DNA of 5,065 bases, taken from NCBI GenBank assembly GCA_946479005.1, contig CAMLEM010000153.1, forward strand, positions 1 through 5,065. Direction: 5' to 3'. A program made the translations under genes and the position numbers. Shown in pieces: positions 1-5,065 of the stretch. Every line of letters starts with the position of its first letter. The stretch's first letter is position 1. The stretch is from an uncultured Chitinophagaceae bacterium. Lineage in GTDB: Bacteria; Bacteroidota; Bacteroidia; Chitinophagales; Chitinophagaceae. The notes beneath the pieces were generated by a model that ran no database searches, had not been told where the DNA came from, and saw only the letters and a list, made by a program, of their open reading frames with translations.

Positions 1-363
1 GGAGCCGGGAGCGGCATCAATGACCCGCACGTGTATAACCCAACTGATGTTACCGCGCCCACGATCACGCTCAATACACCGGCTGCCAACCAGGTATATG
101 TGTCCGGAAATACCATCAATGTGAGCGGAACGGTGTCAGATGACCTGGGACTTTACCGCGGCCAGATCCGTATCATCGATAACGCCAATGGAGTGGAGAT
201 GAAGCAGCAGGCATACGAGATCCACGGACTGAAAAGCTATAATTTTTCCCTGAACTACGTGGCCAACGTCAGCGCACCCAAAACCTATACTGTGTCTGTG
301 TTTTTCGAGGATCACGGTTATAACCCGGGGAACAAGTCCGTGCAGGTGACCATCAATCCCTGA
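1..363 (+). CDS. C-terminal part of an Ig-like, probably secreted or surface protein (5' end outside the window)
   Basis: The reading frame is open from the first base and ends at TGA 361-363, giving about 120 residues. No ATG occurs in this frame. A GTG lies at 31, but the codons before it (reading GAGSGINDPH) are open and protein-like, so the gene very probably starts upstream of the window. The visible part is one beta-sandwich-like domain. It opens with APTITLNTPA and a VSGNTINVSGTVSDD segment followed by GL, the usual opening of bacterial Ig-like repeats, continues with alternating hydrophobic strands, and closes with a final strand, VQVTINP. It resembles the Ig-like and DUF4625-type domains common in Bacteroidota lipoproteins and surface proteins; the exact family cannot be settled by eye. 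It contains no cysteine. An extracellular location is inferred from the fold, because any signal peptide would lie outside the window. It converges on the rhodanese gene with no spacer. Confidence 0.75.
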   Translation, partial: GAGSGINDPHVYNPTDVTAPTITLNTPAANQVYVSGNTINVSGTVSDDLGLYRGQIRIIDNANGVEMKQQAYEIHGLKSYNFSLNYVANVSAPKTYTVSVFFEDHGYNPGNKSVQVTINP

Positions 364-678
364 TCAAAGTTTTTTTTGGATCCTGACCACATTTTCCCAG
401 CTGCCTCCATTATAGACCTCTTTCATCCCGTTTGCTTTTAAAACTTTCAAAGCGTTGCCACTTCGGTGACCCGAAGCGCAAACCAATACAATCGGTCGCT
501 CCATTCCTTTGATACGGGGAATGTTCACGGCGATCCTGTCCACGGGAATATTGACCGAACCGGGAACCTTGCCCCGGTCGAATTCGTTTGCAGTGCGGAC
601 ATCGATCACTACCGCTCCTTTTTCCAGCGCTTTGCGAACAGAAGAATTTCCAAAGTTTAAGAAAGAGAAGATCCCCAT
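364..678 (-). CDS. Single-domain rhodanese-like sulfurtransferase
   Basis: This is a 104-residue protein counted from ATG at 678, the usual size for a free-standing rhodanese of the GlpE/PspE kind. The CH2A-like segment VVIDVRTANEFDRG (about 23-36) is followed by the characteristic GSVNIP (40-45). The active-site loop is CASGHRS (67-73), with Cys67 as the expected persulfide carrier and an Arg closing the CxxGxR loop, as in thiosulfate:cyanide sulfurtransferases. The C-terminal YNGGSW (89-94) is also typical. No signal peptide is evident, so it is probably cytoplasmic. The likely role is transfer of sulfane sulfur from a small thiol donor; the physiological acceptor is unknown. The same frame extends to a TTG at 696 (110 residues) that overlaps the end of the ABC gene by 8 bases and has AGGAG six bases upstream. 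ATG 678 is preferred because MGIFSFLNFG is a natural start for this family, but TTG 696 cannot be excluded. It is the last gene of the minus-strand cluster and is probably co-transcribed with the exporter. Confidence 0.9.
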   Translation of the reverse strand: MGIFSFLNFGNSSVRKALEKGAVVIDVRTANEFDRGKVPGSVNIPVDRIAVNIPRIKGMERPIVLVCASGHRSGNALKVLKANGMKEVYNGGSWENVVRIQKKL

Positions 679-688
679 TTTAATTTTT

Positions 689-2506
689 TTAAACAACCGG
701 TTCTCCTTTCATTTTTCTTTCCCCGATCTGTTGCCTCCACATCGCGTAATACAATCCTTTTTCTTCGAGAAGCACATCGTGCGTTCCTGTTTCCACCACA
801 TCACCTTTCTCCAGCACATAGATCCTGTCGGCGTGCATAATGGTGGAAAGCCTGTGGGCGATGAGTATCGTGATCTGGTTTCCCTGCCTGGAAATATCCC
901 GGATCGTGTCGGTGATCTCTTCTTCCGTGAGAGAGTCCAAAGCCGATGTGGCTTCATCAAATAATAAAAGCTTTGGTTTTCTCAACAGGGCCCTCGCAAT
1001 GGAAAGTCTTTGCTTTTCGCCCCCGCTCAGTTTCAATCCTCCTTCACCGATCATTGTATCCAGTCCTTTTTCCGCCCTTAAAAGCAGGTTTTGCGCAGCG
1101 GCTTTGTTCAGTACATCAAACAGCTGGGCTTCGTCGGCTTCCGGGTTCACGAAATTGAGATTCTCCCGGATGGTACCTGAGAACAACTGGGTGTCCTGGG
1201 TCACGAAACCGATCTGGTTGCGGAGATCATCAAAATTGATCTCATTTTCATCGAGCCCATTGTAAAGGATCTTTCCCAACTGGGGCCGGTAAAGTCCCAC
1301 AAGAAGTTTCATCAGCGTAGTTTTGCCTGAACCCGACGGTCCCACGAAAGCGATGGTCTCCCCGGTCCGTACCCTGAAACTGATATCATTGATTGCCCGG
1401 TGCGCTGCCGTTTGGTGTTTGAATCCGACGTGATCGAACTCGAGGGTTTGTATGCTGCCAAGGTGAGTGGGAGATGCCGGTTGAGGTTCCGGTTTTTTCT
1501 TCATCAGGTTCCCGAAATTTTCCAGGGAGGCCTGGGCTTCACGGTAGGTAAGGATAATATTCCCGATCTCCTGCAGGGGGCCGAAGACAAAGAAGGAAAA
1601 GATCTGCATCGTTACCAACTGTCCTGCATCCATTCGCCCGCGAAAGATCAACACAAGGAGGAGCAGCAGGATCACCTGCCGGAGAGTATTGACAAAGGTG
1701 CCCTGCACAAAGCTGATGCTCCGGATCCTTTTTACCTTGGTTAGCTCGAGACCGAGTATTTTGAATGTGTTTTTATTGAGGCGTGTTACCTCCTGATGGG
1801 TAAGCCCGAGGCTTTTCACCAATTCTATGTTCCTCAGGGATTCCGTGGTCGCGCCGGCCAGCGCCGTGGTTTGCCCAACGATCTTTTTCTGAATCGTTTT
1901 CACTTTTTTGCTCAGCAGGTTGGAGATAATGGTCAGCAGGAATATGCCTCCAAAATAAATAAAGGGAAGGCTCCAGTGAATGCTGGTGGCGTAAACCGCC
2001 ACGAATATGATCCCTACGATCACTGGAAAAAGGACATTGATGAAAGAGGCGACGAATTTTTCAGTATCGATGCGCACTTTCGTGAGCACGCTCAGCGTTT
2101 CCCCGCTCCTTGCGTCCTCAAACTCCTGGTAAGGGAGCTTCATTGCGTGCTGCAGGCCCTCGGTGAATACCGTAGCGCCGAACTTCTGCGTGATCAGGTT
2201 GAGAAAATAGTCCTGGAAGGCTTTCGCGATCCGGCTGATCATTGCCACGGTGATGGAGGCAACCAGAAGCCAGACCACACCGTACAGCACATCAGGTTTC
2301 CCTGCGGAATTGGTGATCTCTGTTTTGGAAAAGAAATAATCTCCATTCGAAAGCTTATCCACGTGCTGGTGGTAATTGGCAAGGTTCACCAGCTTTCCAA
2401 AGATGATGGGATCGACCAGCGAGAAGCCGATGTTGATGGCGGCCAGGAATAGTACAAGTGCTACCAGCCATTTATATGGCCGCATGTATTTGAAAAGGAT
2501 CTTCAT
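689..2506 (-). CDS. ABC exporter half-transporter (fused transmembrane and ATPase domains, MsbA-like)
   Basis: This 605-residue inner-membrane exporter subunit is a full-length type IV ABC half-transporter, expected to work as a dimer. The N-terminal membrane domain covers about 1-325, with six hydrophobic segments near 12-33, 73-94, 150-172, 178-198, 264-289 and 300-322. The loop between the first two segments is rather long, about 40 residues. The ATPase domain covers about 350-595 and carries Walker A GPSGSGKT (389-396), Q-loop Gln437, signature LSGGE (493-497), Walker B LLLFDE (513-518) with catalytic Glu518, D-loop SALD (521-524) and switch His551. All catalytic motifs are intact, but the A-loop position that is normally Tyr is His364. 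Substrate cannot be read from the sequence: lipid, drug, peptide or glycoconjugate are all possible. ATG 2506 is the natural start and gives MKILFKYMRPYKW. The 54 bases upstream contain TAATTTTT, one base off the Bacteroidota -7 element TAnnTTTG, but no clear -33 element, so a separate promoter is unproven. Confidence 0.96.
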   Translation of the reverse strand: MKILFKYMRPYKWLVALVLFLAAINIGFSLVDPIIFGKLVNLANYHQHVDKLSNGDYFFSKTEITNSAGKPDVLYGVVWLLVASITVAMISRIAKAFQDYFLNLITQKFGATVFTEGLQHAMKLPYQEFEDARSGETLSVLTKVRIDTEKFVASFINVLFPVIVGIIFVAVYATSIHWSLPFIYFGGIFLLTIISNLLSKKVKTIQKKIVGQTTALAGATTESLRNIELVKSLGLTHQEVTRLNKNTFKILGLELTKVKRIRSISFVQGTFVNTLRQVILLLLLVLIFRGRMDAGQLVTMQIFSFFVFGPLQEIGNIILTYREAQASLENFGNLMKKKPEPQPASPTHLGSIQTLEFDHVGFKHQTAAHRAINDISFRVRTGETIAFVGPSGSGKTTLMKLLVGLYRPQLGKILYNGLDENEINFDDLRNQIGFVTQDTQLFSGTIRENLNFVNPEADEAQLFDVLNKAAAQNLLLRAEKGLDTMIGEGGLKLSGGEKQRLSIARALLRKPKLLLFDEATSALDSLTEEEITDTIRDISRQGNQITILIAHRLSTIMHADRIYVLEKGDVVETGTHDVLLEEKGLYYAMWRQQIGERKMKGEPVV

Positions 2507-2560
2507 TCGGGGAAAATTCCTGCTAAGTTGAGAAAAATTATCAAGAGTGGTAAGGGAACC

Positions 2561-3325
2561 TCAGCGAATATAGGATCGTACCGTACCCCCGGGGCCCGGA
2601 TCATCGTGTAAAAAAATAACCGGCCAGCTGATAAAACTTTTCAGCAATTCTTTTGTTGCGGCGTGAGCCAGGAGATTATCGGCTATGTACTGGATCGGTG
2701 TTTGCATTTTTACCAGCTTCGCGGCTGCGGAAGCATTGATCGCATAAGCATAGGTATAATCGTGAAACCCCGCTTTTTTGAGATGCTCACTGTAAGGCCT
2801 GGCATAAAGGTTCCTGATCATCCGGTGATCCCATTTCAGGCTTCCGAACCGGTGTTTCAGGTGATAGATCATTTTTTTCAGCCCTGCACCCATCGGTTCA
2901 GTGCCGTTTTTGTCCCAACCCCACATCATTAATTCCCAGTCGGAAGGGAGCTCTTCAAGGATCTTCGGGATAAGGGGTAGGGCCTTTTCGTCGGGCACTG
3001 CATCATCTTCGAAAATGAGGATCCTCCCGTAGCCGTTGCGAAGCATATCCTCGTAGATCATCTTATGACTCCAGGAACAGGCGATCTCACCGTGCCGCAT
3101 ATCCTTTGAAAAACGATGGTGTTCGCGCGTTTTGGTCTCTGAATAAATATGATCCTTTTCCACCTGTTTGATGGTGAAGAGAGATTTATCTGCACCATAG
3201 AAAAATTCATAGTTCAGGCCCTGGAATCGGTTTTTGAATTTTTCACGGCGGGTGGTCGCGGGTTCTACGGATAACACATAGATCCTGTCGTAATATTCGT
3301 TGAGGATTTCAAACCAGGTTTGCAT
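2561..3325 (-). CDS. Glycosyltransferase family 25 protein (LPS or surface-glycan type)
   Basis: A 254-residue protein if started at ATG 3325. The N-terminus has the GT25 pattern: a short helix, then DRIYVLSVEPATTRREKF (13-30) and a YEFFYGAD segment. The family block GEIACSWSHKMIYE (79-92) follows, then IFEDDAV (104-110), whose EDD corresponds to the acidic metal/nucleotide-sugar site. YTYAYAINASAAAKLV (190-205) and IADN (214-217) complete the fold. GT25 enzymes, such as LgtB/LpsA-type galactosyltransferases, transfer a sugar from a nucleotide sugar to lipopolysaccharide or another surface glycan, probably at the cytoplasmic face of the inner membrane. Donor and acceptor are not predictable here. 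The protein lacks a signal peptide. The same frame reaches ATG 3376 (271 residues), overlapping comM by 13 bases. ATG 3325 is preferred because MQTWFEILNEYYDRIYVL begins like other GT25 proteins and the extra 17 residues look unconserved. The C-terminal PVIFLHDDPGPGG is matched by a peptide encoded just upstream of comM. Confidence 0.87.
   Translation of the reverse strand: MQTWFEILNEYYDRIYVLSVEPATTRREKFKNRFQGLNYEFFYGADKSLFTIKQVEKDHIYSETKTREHHRFSKDMRHGEIACSWSHKMIYEDMLRNGYGRILIFEDDAVPDEKALPLIPKILEELPSDWELMMWGWDKNGTEPMGAGLKKMIYHLKHRFGSLKWDHRMIRNLYARPYSEHLKKAGFHDYTYAYAINASAAAKLVKMQTPIQYIADNLLAHAATKELLKSFISWPVIFLHDDPGPGGTVRSYIR
2570..2620 (-). repeat. Copy 1 of an imperfect repeat (3' end of the GT25 gene)
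   Basis: The minus strand reads GTTATTTTT, TTA, then CACGATGATCCGGG and, further on, GATCCTAT. The stretch upstream of comM carries the same order of blocks. In the core (2591-2620 here, 4932-4958 there) about 24 of 27 aligned bases agree, with one 3-base gap, and the flanking ATAGGATC (plus strand) is identical. Here the sequence encodes the end of the glycosyltransferase, PVIFLHDDPGPGG. Because the gap is codon-sized, shared coding ancestry is a better explanation than a DNA-level signal. Confidence 0.45.
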
Positions 3326-3363
3326 CGACGGGATGCAATAATAATCATTCCTTTCATTCTTTA

Positions 3364-4911
3364 TTACCCGGCCCATCCTTCCCTGTCCAGGCTTCGGTAA
3401 TTGATCGCCTCCGCCACGTGTTCAGGGCGGATGTTTTCGGAATGTGAAAGATCGGCAATTGTACGGGAAACTTTAAGGATGCGGTCATAAGCCCGGGCGG
3501 AGAGGTTCAGTCTTTCCATCGCCGTTTTCAAAAGCCCGGAGCAGGCCGCATCCAGCCTGCATACGTCTTTTAGCATCCGGCTGCTCATTTGTGCGTTGCA
3601 ATAGATGCCTGGATTTGAATGAAAGCGTTTGGCCTGAAGTTCCCTCGCTTTGATCACCCGCTCCCTGATGAGTTTTGATCCTTCCGTGTTTCGTGTGGCA
3701 GAAAGTTCACTAAAGGCAACAGGGGTCACTTCCACGTGCAGGTCGATCCGGTCGAGAAGCGGACCGGAGATCTTGTTGAGATATTTCTGCACCGTTCCGG
3801 GAGGACAGGAACACTCGCGGTCGGGGTGATTGAAAAACCCGCAGGGACAGGGATTCATCGAGGCCATCAGCATAAAGGAGGCGGGGAAGTCAACAGCAAC
3901 CCTGGCCCGTGAGATGGTCACTTTGCGTTCTTCCATCGGTTGCCGCATCACTTCCAGCACGGTCCGCTTGAATTCGGGAAGCTCGTCTAAAAACAAAACA
4001 CCATTATGTGCCAGGGAGATCTCACCGGGCTGCGGGATCCCACCGCCGCCAACCAACGCCACATCACTGATGGTGTGATGGGGCGAGCGAAAAGGCCTTC
4101 TTGCGATCAGCGTCGAATGATCCGGTAGTTTACCGGCGACAGAATGGATCTTTGTGGTTTCGAGCGCTTCCTGGAGTGAAAGGGGTGGGAGGATGGTAGG
4201 AAGCCTTTTTGCGAGCATTGTTTTACCTGCGCCCGGCGGGCCGATCAGGATGGCGTTATGACCTCCTGCCGCCGCAATCTCCAGGGCCCTTTTGATGTTT
4301 TCCTGGCCTTTCACATCGGAGAAATCGATCTCGAAATCGTACTGCGAGCTGAAGAATTCTTCTCGTGTATTGATCACAACCGGAGTTAGCCCTTTTTCTC
4401 CCTGCCTGAAGAACCGGATCACATCATTGATATGTTCCACCCCCAGCACGAGTATGTTATTTACCAGCCCAGCTTCACGGGCATTGGTGGCGGGAAGGAT
4501 GACGCCTTTAAATCCTTCTTTCCTCGCCTGTATCGCAATGGGTAGCGCCCCTTTTATAGGCCGGATCGCGCCATCGAGCGAGAGTTCTCCCATTATAACA
4601 TATTTACCAACGGCGTCAGCGGGTTCCAGCTGTTGTGATGCGCCCAGGATCCCGATCGCGATGGGAAGATCGAATGCCGTTCCGCTCTTTCTGATGTCGG
4701 CAGGTGCCAGGTTCACCACGTATTTGGTTCGCGGCATCTTGAAACCCTGTGTCTTGAATGTGCTTTCGACCCGCTGCATGCTTTCTTTCACCGCGCTGTC
4801 AGGCAAGCCCACGATCTGCGAATCCTTCCCTGAAGGAAGGTTGATCACCTCGATGGTAATGGTAGTCGCTTCAACGCCGTACACCGCGCTCCCGAATGTC
4901 TTTACCAGCAT
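3364..4911 (-). CDS. comM: ComM/YifB family Mg-chelatase-like AAA+ ATPase
   Basis: The 515-residue protein matches the usual ComM length. An N-terminal Lon-protease-like ChlI domain (about 20-140) includes GLPDSAVKESMQRV (35-48) and a DLPIAIGIL strand (81-89). The AAA+ module (about 195-395) has GQENIKRA (202-209), Walker A GPPGAGKT (224-231), Walker B GVLFLDE (304-310) and the PLLDRID segment with a likely Arg finger, Arg388. A cysteine cluster (C355, C357, C367, C369) after SMNP is a family feature, probably metal-binding. The C-terminal LSARAYDRILKVSRTIADL (470-488) is the sensor-2 helix. In naturally transformable bacteria ComM is a hexameric helicase that extends branch migration of incoming DNA during recombination. 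The gene is also widespread in bacteria not known to be competent. The start at ATG 4911 gives the conserved family N-terminus. The GT25 gene follows directly. There is no sign of truncation or frameshift. Confidence 0.97.
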   Translation of the reverse strand: MLVKTFGSAVYGVEATTITIEVINLPSGKDSQIVGLPDSAVKESMQRVESTFKTQGFKMPRTKYVVNLAPADIRKSGTAFDLPIAIGILGASQQLEPADAVGKYVIMGELSLDGAIRPIKGALPIAIQARKEGFKGVILPATNAREAGLVNNILVLGVEHINDVIRFFRQGEKGLTPVVINTREEFFSSQYDFEIDFSDVKGQENIKRALEIAAAGGHNAILIGPPGAGKTMLAKRLPTILPPLSLQEALETTKIHSVAGKLPDHSTLIARRPFRSPHHTISDVALVGGGGIPQPGEISLAHNGVLFLDELPEFKRTVLEVMRQPMEERKVTISRARVAVDFPASFMLMASMNPCPCGFFNHPDRECSCPPGTVQKYLNKISGPLLDRIDLHVEVTPVAFSELSATRNTEGSKLIRERVIKARELQAKRFHSNPGIYCNAQMSSRMLKDVCRLDAACSGLLKTAMERLNLSARAYDRILKVSRTIADLSHSENIRPEHVAEAINYRSLDREGWAG

Positions 4912-4920
4912 TCCTGAAAG

Positions 4921-4958
4921 ATAGGATCAGCGGGTCCCGGCTCATTGTGAAAAATAAC
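4921..4958 (-). repeat. Copy 2 of the imperfect repeat (leader of comM)
   Basis: The minus strand reads GTTATTTTT, then CACAATGAGCCGGGACCC, then GATCCTAT, ending ten bases before the comM start codon. It is shorter than copy 1: it lacks one TTA codon and about 11 bases between the core and the ATAGGATC block. TATTTTTC within it is one base off the Bacteroidota -7 consensus TAnnTTTG, so this stretch might also hold a comM promoter. I see no convincing -33 element. Confidence 0.4.
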
Positions 4959-5008
4959 AGGATTTGTAAAGAAAAAAACGGGGTCGAAGATGTGTTTGAA
5001 CAGCAGGA

Positions 5009-5065
5009 TCACATCTTTTCGAACAATAACACGGTGTTAGGGTCTACAACCAGGTCCTGCGGCCT
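5009..5065 (-). CDS. Possible C-terminal end of an upstream gene (start outside the window)
   Basis: Eighteen codons are open from the right edge on the minus strand, reading RPQDLVVDPNTVLLFEKM before TGA at 5009-5011. The other two minus frames close sooner: TAG at 5045-5047 and TAA at 5037-5039. The peptide has ordinary protein-like composition, but it is far too short to assign a family. If this is the true end of the neighbouring gene, it lies 97 bases before comM on the same strand and could belong to the same transcription unit. The competing reading is a frameshifted gene running on to 4902. Confidence 0.3.
   Translation of the reverse strand, partial: RPQDLVVDPNTVLLFEKM

Larger units (their letters stand above)
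4902..5065 (-). pseudogene. Possible frameshifted 3' end of a gene whose C-terminus resembles the GT25 protein
   Basis: Read on the minus strand, one frame is open from 5036 to a TAA at 4902-4904 that overlaps the comM start by ten bases. It encodes LLFKHIFDPV, then FFTNPVIFHNEPGPADP. The PVIFHNEPGP part matches PVIFLHDDPGP at the end of the GT25 protein, and the DNA lines up codon by codon with one whole-codon indel. This frame is closed upstream by TAA at 5037-5039 and has no ATG. A different minus frame is open from the window edge to TGA 5009-5011. A one-base shift between about 5011 and 5036 would join the two into one continuous tail. This could be a decayed gene, a sequencing error or chance. 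It is an alternative to the separate short partial CDS listed at 5009-5065. Confidence 0.3.

Noticed and set aside
316..325. Perfect palindrome GGTTATAACC
   Set aside because: It is inside a coding region, with no loop, no T tract and no second copy; it is probably a chance palindrome.
31..363. GTG at 31 as the true start of the left-edge gene
   Set aside because: The frame stays open and protein-like to the window edge, no ribosome site precedes the GTG, and no signal peptide follows it.
340..377. Possible rho-independent terminator ending in the T8 run at 370-377
   Set aside because: The only stem before the T run is a four-base ATCA/TGAT pair, far too weak. On the minus strand there is no T tract after the rhodanese stop.
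709..960. Minus-strand open frame of 83 codons inside the ABC gene
   Set aside because: It is an alternative frame of the ATPase domain with a Lys/Arg/Ser-rich translation; the real frame carries intact catalytic motifs.
509..964. Plus-strand open frame (151 codons) spanning the antisense of the rhodanese and the ABC C-terminus
   Set aside because: It crosses two real genes on the other strand, and no domain is visible. The other plus-strand frames at 466-660, 840-1265, 946-1158, 1400-1744, 2663-2932 and 3830-4078 were dropped for the same reason.
1796..2452. Long plus-strand open frame (218 codons) opposite the ABC membrane domain
   Set aside because: It lies fully antisense to a well-supported gene, and its translation is rich in His, Gly and Arg with no recognisable domain. 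It arises from the codon bias of the opposite strand.
2586..2599. GC-rich self-complementary stretch (CCCCCGGGGCCCGG) near the end of the GT gene
   Set aside because: It encodes the Pro-Gly-Pro-Gly-Gly tail, lacks a following T tract and is explained by codon choice.
4292..4924. Plus-strand open frame (210 codons) opposite the comM N-terminal half
   Set aside because: It is antisense to the conserved ChlI domain, and its translation is Ser-rich, low in structure and without motifs.

Overview
The window looks like chromosomal DNA from a Bacteroidota bacterium, possibly Chitinophagaceae. This is inferred from the protein character (a secreted Ig-like protein, a ComM starting MLVKTFGSAVYG, compact single-domain rhodanese and GT25 proteins), a balanced base composition and weak Shine-Dalgarno use. 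No species call is possible from the sequence alone. There are no tRNA or rRNA genes, CRISPR arrays, insertion sequences or phage genes.

Layout: a plus-strand gene enters from the left edge and ends at 363. It encodes the C-terminal end of an Ig-like, probably secreted or surface, protein. The rest of the window is a minus-strand cluster read from right to left: comM (Mg-chelatase-like AAA+ ATPase, 4911-3364), a GT25-type glycosyltransferase (3325 or 3376 to 2561), a full-length ABC exporter with fused membrane and ATPase domains (2506-689), and a single-domain rhodanese (678 or 696 to 364). Junctions are short or overlapping: 38 bp gap or 13 bp overlap, then 54 bp, then 10 bp gap or 8 bp overlap. 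Co-transcription is therefore likely for at least ABC-rhodanese and comM-GT. The plus-strand gene and the cluster converge with their stop codons touching (TGATCA, 361-366).

The four minus-strand genes do not form a recognised pathway. ComM is a DNA helicase of natural transformation. The GT25 protein probably modifies a surface glycan, the exporter probably moves a lipid, drug or glycoconjugate, and the rhodanese handles sulfane sulfur. A surface-glycan link between the GT and the exporter is possible but is inferred only from adjacency.

The least ordinary stretch is the right edge (4912-5065), upstream of comM. In one minus frame it encodes PVIFHNEPGP, closely matching PVIFLHDDPGP at the C-terminus of the GT. 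The DNA match is codon-aligned, with one 3-base indel. The frame is closed upstream by a stop, while a different frame is open to the window edge. This fits a frameshifted or decayed 3' end of a related gene, but the window is too short to decide. I found no convincing previously undescribed system; the other observations are modest.
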